In this document: one piece after another, positions 1 through 5,875 of the stretch
Numbering within the stretch: the stretch's first letter is position 1
Layout of the letters: every line of letters starts with the position of its first letter
Source of the DNA: Alphaproteobacteria bacterium
Lineage (GTDB): Bacteria; Pseudomonadota; Alphaproteobacteria; Micavibrionales; CSBR16-224
DNA length: 9,268 nucleotides
NCBI GenBank assembly: GCA_007116755.1
Contig: SKHU01000113.1
Span: 1 to 9,268 of the forward strand
Direction of reading: 5' to 3'
Notes under the pieces: generated by a model
Database searches by the model: none
Seen by the model: only the letters and a program-made list of their open reading frames with translations
Told to the model about the DNA's origin: nothing
Position numbers and translations under genes: made by a program

Positions 1-186
1 TTCCAGATCCGCCAGACCGCTGCCGCGCTCGACGCGGGCATAGCCCTGAATATAGCCTTCCTTTTGCAGCACTTCCAACACGTTTTCACGCAGTTTGGAC
101 GCCGGGCTTTTGATTGTTTCCAGCCCTGCATTCTGTCCGTTGCGAATCCGTGTCAGCAGATCACCTAAAGTATCGCTCATTGTCAT
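1..186 (-). CDS. rpsH: 30S ribosomal protein S8, N-terminal part (gene runs off the window)
   Basis: S8 binds the central domain of 16S rRNA and is an early assembly protein of the 30S subunit; in E. coli it also represses its own spc operon mRNA. The 62 visible residues begin MTMSDTLGDLLTRIRNGQ, which matches the family start, followed by the conserved SPASKLRENVLEVLQKEGYI stretch. S8 is normally about 130 residues, so roughly half is present and the C-terminal RNA-binding half lies beyond position 1. Two in-frame ATGs are possible (ends 186 and 180). I chose 186 because the alignment with family members starting M-x-[LM]-S-D fits, and because AAGGAG at 197-202 is 10 nt from it but 16 nt from the second. 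It follows rpsN after a 96 nt spacer, the longest gap in the ribosomal block. Confidence 0.96.
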   Translation of the reverse strand, partial: MTMSDTLGDLLTRIRNGQNAGLETIKSPASKLRENVLEVLQKEGYIQGYARVERGSGLADLE

Positions 187-251
187 TTCCGTTTTACTCC
201 TTCATTTTCAGCGCCATATTTTCTTTTTTTGATATGGCCGATAAAATTCAT
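183..251 (-). CDS. Possible 22-codon leader ORF before rpsH (uncertain)
   Basis: An ATG at 249-251 opens a 22-residue lysine-rich reading frame starting MNFIGHIKKRK. It ends in TGA at 183-185, overlapping the rpsH ATG as ATGA, the classic arrangement for translational coupling. AAGGA lies 4 nt before its ATG, a short but possible spacing. It contains the inverted repeat at 213-238. I know no family for it. The lysine content follows directly from the A-rich spacer, and one such short ORF can arise by chance, so this is only a candidate. Confidence 0.2.
   Translation of the reverse strand: MNFIGHIKKRKYGAENEGVKRK
197..202 (-). promoter_or_regulatory. Ribosome binding site of rpsH
   Basis: The minus strand reads AAGGAG here, a near-complete Shine-Dalgarno sequence. 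Its distance (10 nt) supports the ATG at 184-186 over the second ATG at 178-180. Confidence 0.6.
213..238 (-). repeat. Inverted repeat in the rpsN-rpsH spacer
   Basis: GCCATAT and ATATGGC form a perfect 7 bp inverted repeat around a 12 nt A-rich loop. On the mRNA it could fold into a modest hairpin about 27 nt before the rpsH start. There is no U-run directly after it, so it does not look like an intrinsic terminator. It could be an RNA processing or regulatory element, or chance. Confidence 0.45.
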
Positions 252-282
252 CTTTTCCTTGTAACCGGCGGTTTTCTTTACC

Positions 283-588
283 TTACCAGCTCGATTTGAC
301 CACGCCCGGCACCAGCCCTTCGGAAGCCAGCTTACGCAGAGAAATCCGCGACATGCCGAATTTCCGGTAATTGGCGCGCGGACGACCGGTAATCTGGCAA
401 CGGTTGCGTACGCGTGTCTTGGCACCGTTACGCGGCAGTTGCGCCAACTGGATCACGGCAGCAAAACGCTCTTCATCGCTGACGCTGCGGTCGTAAATAA
501 TTTCTTTCAGACGTGCACGCTTGCCGGCATATTTTTTAACCAGCTTCTCGCGGCGCTTGTTCTTTTCTATCGAGCTTTTTTTAGCCAT
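283..588 (-). CDS. rpsN: 30S ribosomal protein S14 (zinc-independent type)
   Basis: S14 sits in the head of the 30S subunit next to S3 and S10 and helps complete head assembly. The 101-residue protein begins MAKKSSIEKNKRREKL and carries the conserved core RNRCQITGRPRANYRKFGMS near residues 82-100 from its start of the C-terminal third, ending LVPGVVKSSW. Only one cysteine is present, so the two CxxC zinc-binding pairs of the short form are absent; the length of 101 also fits the long zinc-free form. It starts 24 nt after rplE. GGAGG at 14 nt and AAGGA at 4 nt precede the ATG, so the ribosome site is either distant or tight. Ends in TAA. Confidence 0.98.
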   Translation of the reverse strand: MAKKSSIEKNKRREKLVKKYAGKRARLKEIIYDRSVSDEERFAAVIQLAQLPRNGAKTRVRNRCQITGRPRANYRKFGMSRISLRKLASEGLVPGVVKSSW

Positions 589-612
589 CGGTTCCTTTTT
601 CCTCCGGTAGTA

Positions 613-1158
613 TTATTTCTTTTTAAAAGGCATGTTGAACCCGCTCAAAAGAGCCAACGCCTCTTCATCCGTTTTTGCCGTGGTGCAAATCACAATATCC
701 AGCCCGCGTACCGTGTCGATTTTGTCATACTCGACTTCCGGGAAGATGATCTGCTCCTTGATCCCCAGCGCGTAATTGCCGCGCCCGTCAAAGCTTGTGG
801 CCGAAATACCGCGAAAATCGCGGATACGCGGCATAGCAATATTGACCAGACGATCCAGAAATTCATACATGTGCTCGCCGCGCAGTGTCACTTTGCATCC
901 GATCGACATGCCGTCACGCAGTTTAAACTGGGCGATGGATTTTTTTGCCTTGGTGACGACCGCCTTTTGACCGGCAATAGTCTCCAGCTCCGCAACGGCG
1001 GAACGGATGCGCTTGCTGTCCTGCACATTGTCGCCAACACCCATATTCAAGACGATCTTTTCAAGTTTCGGCACGGCATTGTCGTTGCCGTAACCGAACT
1101 GCTCTTTCAAGGCCGGCTTGATTTTTTCCTGATATTCTGTTTTCAAACGTGCTGTCAT
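613..1158 (-). CDS. rplE: 50S ribosomal protein L5
   Basis: L5 binds 5S rRNA together with L18 and L25, forms part of the central protuberance, and contacts S13 and P-site tRNA. The 181-residue product has the family length. It begins MTARLKTEYQEKIKPALKEQ, then VPKLEKIVLNMGVGD (about residues 29-43), the TKAKKSIAQFKLRDG segment (near 89-103), GCKVTLRG (near 107-114), and ends in GFNMPFKKK, as is usual. The gene starts 27 nt after rplX with only a weak ribosome site (AGAGAAGAACG before ATG), and a 12 bp palindrome lies just upstream. In E. coli the S8 repressor site is at this junction; whether the same applies here is not shown by the sequence. Confidence 0.98.
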   Translation of the reverse strand: MTARLKTEYQEKIKPALKEQFGYGNDNAVPKLEKIVLNMGVGDNVQDSKRIRSAVAELETIAGQKAVVTKAKKSIAQFKLRDGMSIGCKVTLRGEHMYEFLDRLVNIAMPRIRDFRGISATSFDGRGNYALGIKEQIIFPEVEYDKIDTVRGLDIVICTTAKTDEEALALLSGFNMPFKKK

Positions 1159-1169
1159 CGTTCTTCTCT

Positions 1170-1181
1170 AACTTTAAAGTT
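1170..1181. repeat. 12 bp perfect palindrome in the rplX-rplE gap
   Basis: AACTTTAAAGTT reads the same on both strands. It occupies most of the 27 nt between rplX and rplE. As RNA it could form only a weak hairpin of about 4 bp with a 4 nt loop. It may be chance in an A/T-rich spacer. Confidence 0.5.
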
Positions 1182-1185
1182 CGGT

Positions 1186-1536
1186 TTACTCATCAATTAC
1201 TTCGCCGGATTTCTTGGCAACGCGCACCTTGCGCCCGCCTTTCAAAACCGTATAGCCGACACGCGTGGCCTTACCGCTCTCCGGATCGACCACCGCGATA
1301 TTGGAAATATGAATCGGCGTTTCCTTTTCCTGAATGCCGCCGCCGCCCGACTGGGAGGGACGCACATGTTTCTTGCGCAGATTCACGCCCTGTACGATGG
1401 CACGGTTTTCCTCACGCAGAACCTTCAGAACTTCTCCGGTGCTGCCTTTGTCGCGGCCGGTCGTAACAATCACCTTGTCGCCTTTTTTAATCTTCAGCTT
1501 CGGGCGCTGTTTTTGCTGTTTCTTTTGTGCTGTCAT
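1186..1536 (-). CDS. rplX: 50S ribosomal protein L24
   Basis: L24 is an assembly-initiator protein that binds the 5' region of 23S rRNA and sits near the exit tunnel. The 116-residue product has a KOW motif at about residues 17-43 (KIKKGDKVIVTTGRDKG followed by STGEVLKV), then GVNLRKKHVRPSQ and a C-terminal region with KSGEVID. The N-terminal MTAQKKQQKQRPKL adds roughly ten lysine/glutamine-rich residues to the usual start, which lies close to KIKKGD. There is no later ATG before the KOW motif, so this start is preferred. It lies 4 nt after the rplN stop, with GGAGG inside the end of rplN 12 nt from the ATG and AGGA closer in, so translation is probably coupled to rplN. Confidence 0.97.
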   Translation of the reverse strand: MTAQKKQQKQRPKLKIKKGDKVIVTTGRDKGSTGEVLKVLREENRAIVQGVNLRKKHVRPSQSGGGGIQEKETPIHISNIAVVDPESGKATRVGYTVLKGGRKVRVAKKSGEVIDE

Positions 1537-1540
1537 TGTC

Positions 1541-1909
1541 CTACAAAACCTCCGGTGCCAGAGAAATAATCTTCATAAAGTTTTTTCCGCGCAACTCCCG
1601 CGTTACGGGGCCAAAAATACGTGTGCCGATCGGATCGTTGTTCGGGCTGATCAGAACGGCCGCATTGCGGTCAAAGCGGATGACGCTGCCGTCATTGCGC
1701 TGAATGCCTTTCGACGTCCGGACGATCACGGCGCGGTGCACATCACCTTTTTTCACACGACCGCGCGGAATAGCTTCCTTGACGGATACGACGATAATAT
1801 CGCCGATATTGGCCGTGCGGCGCTTGGAGCCGCCCAGGACCTTGATGCACTGTACACGGCGGGCGCCGCTGTTATCCGCCACATCAAGATTTGTCTGCAT
1901 CTGAATCAT
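1541..1909 (-). CDS. rplN: 50S ribosomal protein L14
   Basis: L14 lies at the subunit interface, contacts L19 and 16S rRNA in bridge B8, and is a docking point for the silencing factor RsfS. The 122-residue product has exactly the family length. Visible signatures are the start MIQMQTNLDVADNSGAR, the GGSKRRTANIGDIIVVSVKEA block (about residues 27-47), NAAVLI near 83-88, and the end FMKIISLAPEVL. In E. coli this gene opens a separate spc operon. Here it follows rpsQ by only 37 nt with an AAAGGG ribosome site and no evident promoter, so it is probably read from the S10 transcript. Stop is TAG. Confidence 0.98.
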   Translation of the reverse strand: MIQMQTNLDVADNSGARRVQCIKVLGGSKRRTANIGDIIVVSVKEAIPRGRVKKGDVHRAVIVRTSKGIQRNDGSVIRFDRNAAVLISPNNDPIGTRIFGPVTRELRGKNFMKIISLAPEVL

Positions 1910-1946
1910 CGTCTTAACCCTTTATCTTTCTTCTTTGCGATTTCTT

Positions 1947-2354
1947 TTATTCTTTTTTGCCTTCGACCTTTGCAGTTTCGGCTTCGGTCTCGGATACAGC
2001 TGCCTTACGTTTGGCTTTCGGCTGCGCCTTGCTCTTTTTCTTGCTCTTTTTCGGACCAGCTGCCGTTTTTTCTTCTTTTTCCTTCGGCAACGTGTTCTCG
2101 CGGCGCTCTTGCGGCGTGCCCGTTCCGCCGGAAATCACGACCCAGGCCTTGCGCTTGGAAATCCGCGGTGTTTCCTCAATCGTCACCAGATCGCCCATTT
2201 GGCAGAGATTCTGCGGATCATGCGCCGCATATTTTGCCGAGCGGCGGACAACCTTTTTGTACAGGGCATCCGTCACGCGACGCTCGACCAGAACCGTAAC
2301 GGTCTTGTCGCAGGCGTTGCTGATGACTTTTCCTTCCATAACGCGTTTAGGCAT
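1947..2354 (-). CDS. rpsQ: 30S ribosomal protein S17 with long basic C-terminal tail
   Basis: S17 is a primary 16S rRNA binding protein with an OB-fold that organises the 5' domain of the 30S subunit. Residues 1-75 give the expected core: MPKRVMEGKVISNACDKTV, then VERRVTDALYKKVVRRSAKY and GDLVTIEETPRISKRKAWVV. S17 usually stops at about 80-90 residues; this one has 135. The extra part, from about residue 82 and clearly from 91 to 135, is low complexity and made of Lys, Ala and Glu (about 16 Lys/Arg to 8 Glu in 91-135). It includes KKSKKKSK encoded by a perfect 12 bp tandem duplication. The tail is in the same frame with no intervening stop, so it belongs to the gene. AAGGAG lies 9 nt before the ATG. 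Confidence 0.97.
   Translation of the reverse strand: MPKRVMEGKVISNACDKTVTVLVERRVTDALYKKVVRRSAKYAAHDPQNLCQMGDLVTIEETPRISKRKAWVVISGGTGTPQERRENTLPKEKEEKTAAGPKKSKKKSKAQPKAKRKAAVSETEAETAKVEGKKE
2029..2052 (-). repeat. Tandem 12 bp duplication inside the rpsQ tail
   Basis: The + strand unit TTGCTCTTTTTC occurs twice, head to tail and without mismatch (2029-2040 and 2041-2052). On the coding strand it gives the repeated peptide KKSK-KKSK. Twelve bases keep the frame, so the copy number could change without breaking the gene. Confidence 0.9.
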
Positions 2355-2386
2355 TTCTTGTTACTCCTTATTCTTTCACATGCGCC

Positions 2387-2740
2387 TTATTTAGAGGCTT
2401 TTTTCTTTGCCGCAGGCTTTTTGGCCGGTTTCTTTTTTTCATCGGCTTTTTTTGCGACGGCTTTTGTTTCTTTTCCTTTTGTCTCTTTTTTCGGCGCAGC
2501 CTTTTTCGCTTTCGCCGGTTTTGCCTCTGCGTCGTCATTGACGGGCACAATACCGAGGCGGCGCTCGCTCATTACCGTCCGGATACGGGCGATGTCACGG
2601 CGAACCGTCCGCATTTTCGCGGTGTTTTTCAGCTGACCGTTGGCCTGTTGAAAGCGGAGATTCATCTCCTCTTTATACAACTCGCCCATCTGCTTTTTCA
2701 GCTCGTCATCCGTTTTCAATCTTGCATCGGCGATATTCAT
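2387..2740 (-). CDS. rpmC: 50S ribosomal protein L29 with long lysine-rich C-terminal tail
   Basis: L29 sits at the polypeptide exit of the 50S subunit beside L23, in the area where trigger factor and the signal recognition particle dock. Residues 1-66 form the normal two-helix core: MNIADARLKTDDELKKQ, EEMNLRFQQANGQLKNT, and RRDIARIRTVMSERR. The family usually ends here at about 60-70 residues, but this product has 117. Residues 71-117 are a low-complexity tail rich in Lys, Ala and Pro, with about 20 Lys against 5 acidic residues, ending AAKKKASK. Several short runs of A occur in its codons, including A-AAA-AAG at 2432-2438. It starts 49 nt after rplP, with AAGG 10 nt from the ATG. Confidence 0.97.
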   Translation of the reverse strand: MNIADARLKTDDELKKQMGELYKEEMNLRFQQANGQLKNTAKMRTVRRDIARIRTVMSERRLGIVPVNDDAEAKPAKAKKAAPKKETKGKETKAVAKKADEKKKPAKKPAAKKKASK

Positions 2741-2789
2741 TTTTCTTCAACCTTGTTCTTTTCAAAAGTTTCTTTCACCACAATCCGTC

Positions 2790-3203
2790 TTATTCACCGA
2801 TCCGCGCAATAAAACGCGTTTTGACCGGAAGCTTCGAAGACGCCAGTTCAAAAGCGGATTCCGCCAATTCGCGCGAAACACCGTCCAGTTCAAACATTAC
2901 GCGGCCGGGCTTGACGCGGCAGGCCCAGAATTCAACAGAACCCTTCCCTTTACCCTGACGCACTTCCAGCGGTTTTTTCGACACCGGCACATCCGGAAAA
3001 ATACGAATCCACAAACGTCCCTGACGTTTGATATGGCGCGTAATCGCACGGCGTGCCGCCTCGATCTGGCGCGCCGTCACACGATCAGGCGTTGTCGCCT
3101 TCAACCCGAAGGCACCAAAATTCAACGTCGTCCCCGCCTGTGCATTGCCGTGGATACGGCCTTTATGCGCTTTGCGGTATTTTGTTTTTTTCGGACTCAA
3201 CAT
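2790..3203 (-). CDS. rplP: 50S ribosomal protein L16
   Basis: L16 is a late-assembly protein beside the A-site tRNA elbow and the peptidyl transferase region. The 137-residue product matches the family length. It begins MLSPKKTKYRKAHKGRIHG, followed by NFGAFGLKAT, the helix TARQIEAARRAITRHIKRQG (about residues 43-62), PLEVRQGKGKG (near 78-88), and SSKLPVKTRF near the end. The Arg of VRQGKGKG corresponds to the E. coli residue hydroxylated by the oxygenase RoxA. It lies 69 nt after rpsC in an A/T-rich spacer, and the ribosome site is weak (GAGAG before the ATG). Ends in TAA. Confidence 0.98.
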   Translation of the reverse strand: MLSPKKTKYRKAHKGRIHGNAQAGTTLNFGAFGLKATTPDRVTARQIEAARRAITRHIKRQGRLWIRIFPDVPVSKKPLEVRQGKGKGSVEFWACRVKPGRVMFELDGVSRELAESAFELASSKLPVKTRFIARIGE

Positions 3204-3272
3204 CGGTCTGCTCTCTCTTTTAATATGTTATTTGTATTACGTCAATTATTTTCCGTAACAACCTTGTTTTTC

Positions 3273-3953
3273 CTATGACCTTTGCGGCTGTCCCGCCTGC
3301 AATTTCCTGTCGCGCGCCATCGGGTCGTGCTCCATGATCTCGCCTTTGTAAATCCAGACTTTAACCCCGATAATTCCGTAAGTCGTCAGGGCTTCAGCCG
3401 TGCCGTAATCGATATCGGCGCGCAGCGTATGCAACGGCACACGGCCTTCACGATACCATTCCGTACGCGCGATCTCCGCACCGCCGAGACGACCGGCGCA
3501 ATTCACACGAATACCTTCCGCACCCATGCGCAGCGCCGATTGTACGGCACGTTTCATTGCGCGGCGGAACGATACGCGGCGTTCCAGCTGCTGGGCGATC
3601 CCTTCGGCGACCAGCTTGGCATCAAGTTCGGGCTTGCGCACTTCAACAATATTCAGCGAAACCTCGCCGCCGATCTTGTCGGCAATTTTGCGGCGCAGCT
3701 TTTCAATATCCGCGCCTTTCTTGCCGATAATCACGCCCGGACGCGCCGTATAAAGCGTTACCTTCGTGTTGGAGGCCGCACGCTCAACCAGAACGCGGGA
3801 AATACCGGCAGATTTCAACTCATCCATCAGATATTCGCGCAGCTTGATATCGTCGATGAGCTTTTCCGCATAGTCCTTGTCCGCATACCAGCGGCTGTCC
3901 CATGTGCGGTTGATGCCCAGCCTAAAACCGATCGGGTTAACCTTCTGACCCAT
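3273..3953 (-). CDS. rpsC: 30S ribosomal protein S3
   Basis: S3 lies at the mRNA entry channel of the 30S subunit and contributes to mRNA unwinding. The 226-residue product shows the N-terminal MGQKVNPIGFRLGINRTWDS, a type II KH domain with GxxG as GKKG at residues 77-80 within RPGVIIGKKGADIEKLR, and the C-terminal domain with VSFRRAMKRAVQ (near 127-138), whose basic residues match those implicated in helicase activity in E. coli, and GRLGGAEIARTEWYREGRVP (near 154-173). Its ATG overlaps the rplV TAA stop by one base (TAATG), so translation is probably coupled to L22. Stop is TAG. Length is close to the usual 210-235. Confidence 0.98.
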   Translation of the reverse strand: MGQKVNPIGFRLGINRTWDSRWYADKDYAEKLIDDIKLREYLMDELKSAGISRVLVERAASNTKVTLYTARPGVIIGKKGADIEKLRRKIADKIGGEVSLNIVEVRKPELDAKLVAEGIAQQLERRVSFRRAMKRAVQSALRMGAEGIRVNCAGRLGGAEIARTEWYREGRVPLHTLRADIDYGTAEALTTYGIIGVKVWIYKGEIMEHDPMARDRKLQAGQPQRS

Positions 3954-4339
3954 TATTCACTCTCCTTCACTGTCTTTTCCTTCACAACAATACGCATATT
4001 GCTGAAAGGCTTTTCAATACGGCCGGCCCGTCCGCGGGCACGCGCGCGAAAGCGCTTCATCACAAGACTGCGTCCGACAGTCGCTTCCTTAATATAAAGC
4101 CTGTCTACATCCAGACCGTGGTTGTTTTCCGCATTGGCAATCGCCGATTCCAGCAGCGATTTCACCTGCGCGGCCACACGGCGCTTGCTGAATTCGAGAT
4201 CAAGCAAAGCACGCCCGGCATCCTTGCCGCGAATCAATTCGGCAATCAGATTAAGCTTTTGCGGGCTGGTGCGGATATGCTTGGCACGCGCCATAGCTTC
4301 GTTATCCGCAATCTGTTTTTTATTCGCCAGTTTCCCCAT
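3953..4339 (-). CDS. rplV: 50S ribosomal protein L22
   Basis: L22 touches all domains of 23S rRNA; its extended hairpin lines the exit tunnel near the constriction, where macrolide-resistance mutations arise in other bacteria. The 128-residue product begins MGKLANKKQIADNEAMAR, an N-terminal extension usual for alphaproteobacteria, then the core TSPQKLNLIAELIRGKDAG, LESAIANAENNHGLDVD (near 63-79), and the tunnel hairpin MKRFRARARGRAGRIEKPFS (near 94-113). I see no obvious insertion or deletion in the hairpin. It starts 5 nt after rpsS, with AAGGA 10 nt from the ATG inside the end of rpsS, and its stop overlaps the rpsC start. Confidence 0.98.
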   Translation of the reverse strand: MGKLANKKQIADNEAMARAKHIRTSPQKLNLIAELIRGKDAGRALLDLEFSKRRVAAQVKSLLESAIANAENNHGLDVDRLYIKEATVGRSLVMKRFRARARGRAGRIEKPFSNMRIVVKEKTVKESE

Positions 4340-4344
4340 CGTTC

Positions 4345-4623
4345 TTACTTCCTTTTCGCTTTCTTGTCGGCGCCGTGTCCGTAATAGGTACGGGTCGGTG
4401 CAAACTCACCAAATTTATGTCCGATCATTTCGTCCGTGACCAGAACGGGAATAAATTTCTGACCGTTATACACGCCGAAGGTCAAACCGATAAATTGCGG
4501 CATGATCATCGAACGGCGCGACCAGATCTTAATCACTTCATTGCGTCCGCTTTCCTGTACGGTCTGCGCCTTTTTCAGCACATAACCTTCAACAAACGGG
4601 CCTTTCCAAACTGAACGTGACAT
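4345..4623 (-). CDS. rpsS: 30S ribosomal protein S19
   Basis: S19 binds the head of 16S rRNA with S13 and contacts the large subunit in bridge B1. The 92-residue product has exactly the usual size. It starts MSRSVWKGPFVEGYVLKK, followed by IKIWSRRSMIMPQFIGLTF (about residues 31-49), VYNGQKFIPVLVTDEMIGHK (51-70) and FAPTRTYYGHGADKKAKRK at the end. It is 22 nt after rplB, with AAAGGG and AGAGGA before the ATG, and 5 nt before rplV. Ends in TAA. Confidence 0.99.
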   Translation of the reverse strand: MSRSVWKGPFVEGYVLKKAQTVQESGRNEVIKIWSRRSMIMPQFIGLTFGVYNGQKFIPVLVTDEMIGHKFGEFAPTRTYYGHGADKKAKRK

Positions 4624-4645
4624 TCCTCTTTATCCCTTTCTTTTC

Positions 4646-5485
4646 TTACTTGCGCCCGCGCTTGGCGTGGCGTTTACGCAAAATATACTTATCCGTAGCC
4701 TTGTTGCTGCGCGTCCGCGCACCTTTTGTCGATTTACCCCACGGTGTCACAGGATGGCGTCCGCCCGAGGTTTTACCCTCACCGCCGCCATGCGGGTGAT
4801 CAACCGGGTTCATCACAACGCCGCGTACTTTCGGACGGCGGCCGAGCCAGCGGTTCCGTCCCGCCTTGCCCAGATTAATGTTGGCGTGATCCGTATTCGA
4901 CACCGCACCGACCGTTGCCATGCAATCGCCGCGCACGACACGCAACTCGCCCGAAGACAATTTGATCTGCGCGTAACCGCTATCGCGACCGACCAGCTGC
5001 ACATAGCTTCCGGCGGAGCGCGCCAGCTGTCCGCCCTTGCCCGGCTTCAGTTCGACATTGTGAATAATCGTACCGACCGGAATACTTTTCAGCGGCATCG
5101 CATTGCCCGGCTTGATGTCGGCCTTCTCGGAAGAAACAACCTTGTCGCCGGCTGCAAGACGCTGCGGCGCAATGATATAAGCCAGTTCACCGTCATCATA
5201 TTTGATCAGCGCGATAAACGCCGTGCGGTTCGGATCATATTCGATCCGCTCGACCGTTGCCGTTACGTCCATTTTACGGCGCTTGAAATCAATCATGCGG
5301 TATTTACGCTTATGACCGCCGCCGATATGACGCGATGTCATCTGCCCCTTGTTGTTGCGGCCGCCTGATTTTTTCAGGCCGACGGTCAGCGCCTTGACGG
5401 GCTTTCCGTTCCACAACTCGCTGCGGTCAACCGTAATCAGTTGGCGCTGGCTCGGAGTTCTCGGTTTATATTTTTTCAATGCCAT
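4646..5485 (-). CDS. rplB: 50S ribosomal protein L2
   Basis: L2 is among the most conserved ribosomal proteins, is needed for subunit joining, and lies near the peptidyl transferase centre. The 279-residue product has the family length. Signatures are MALKKYKPRTPSQRQ, GGRNNKGQMTSRHIGGGHKR (41-60), an OB-type domain around 70-115, an SH3-type domain around 130-195, and the C-terminal loop MNPVDHPHGGGEGK at 225-238. His230 corresponds to E. coli His229, which is important for peptidyl transferase activity. The end is basic (ILRKRHAKRGRK). It follows rplW after 72 nt with an AAAGGG ribosome site, which is a longer gap than most here but holds no hairpin that I can see. Confidence 0.99.
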   Translation of the reverse strand: MALKKYKPRTPSQRQLITVDRSELWNGKPVKALTVGLKKSGGRNNKGQMTSRHIGGGHKRKYRMIDFKRRKMDVTATVERIEYDPNRTAFIALIKYDDGELAYIIAPQRLAAGDKVVSSEKADIKPGNAMPLKSIPVGTIIHNVELKPGKGGQLARSAGSYVQLVGRDSGYAQIKLSSGELRVVRGDCMATVGAVSNTDHANINLGKAGRNRWLGRRPKVRGVVMNPVDHPHGGGEGKTSGGRHPVTPWGKSTKGARTRSNKATDKYILRKRHAKRGRK

Positions 5486-5557
5486 TTTCTTATACCCTTT
5501 AATTGTCCTGCAGTTTCAATATGACTCTGCGTTCTCTTCCCTTAAGCTTCCGTGTCT

Positions 5558-5875
5558 TTATACGCCCACCGTCACATCAACGGTCTGCCCTTCGGCCAGC
5601 GTGACAACGGCTTTTTTATAATCGCTACGGCGACCTTTAAAGCCGCGGAAACGTTTGGTCTTGCCTTTTTGGCGCATCGTATTGACCGCCTTGACCTCAA
5701 CGCCGAAAATTGTCTCGACAGCGTTCTTGATTTCCGGTTTCGTCGCATCCAGCGCCACTTTAAACGTAATATGGCCGTACGCCGACCCCATCGTCGCTTT
5801 CTCGGTAATCACCGGAGCGAGGATAATGTCATACATGCGCGGCGTTGCCTGTTTTTTTGCTGCTTTCTTGCTCAT
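5558..5875 (-). CDS. rplW: 50S ribosomal protein L23
   Basis: L23 sits at the exit of the nascent chain tunnel beside L29 and is the docking site for trigger factor and the signal recognition particle. The 105-residue product starts MSKKAAKKQATPRMYDIILA, then PVITEKATMGSAYGHITFKV (about residues 21-40), the TKPEIKNAVETIFGV helix (45-59), and the loop GKTKRFRGFKGRRSDYKKAV (about 70-89). The first 13 residues are a short basic extension before the usual start region near MYDI; I kept the first ATG because it overlaps the rplD stop as ATGA and has GGAGG 10 nt upstream inside rplD. This supports translational coupling with L4. Ends in TAA. Confidence 0.98.
   Translation of the reverse strand: MSKKAAKKQATPRMYDIILAPVITEKATMGSAYGHITFKVALDATKPEIKNAVETIFGVEVKAVNTMRQKGKTKRFRGFKGRRSDYKKAVVTLAEGQTVDVTVGV

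Noticed and set aside
439..1569. 376-codon open frame on the + strand
   Set aside because: Antisense to rpsN, rplE and rplX; no recognisable motif, and it crosses several real gene boundaries.
2368..2550. 60-codon very basic open frame on the minus strand inside rpmC
   Set aside because: It is the +1 frame of the lysine-rich L29 tail; A-rich codons read in any frame give Lys and Arg. It has no good ribosome site and a -1 slip at the A-rich heptamers would not enter it.
3217..3245. Promoter-like TTGACG, 17 nt, TAAAAG between rpsC and rplP
   Set aside because: The predicted start near 3210 would leave only about 7 nt before the rplP ATG and would exclude its ribosome site; the -10 match is only 4 of 6. 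The spacer is simply A/T-rich.
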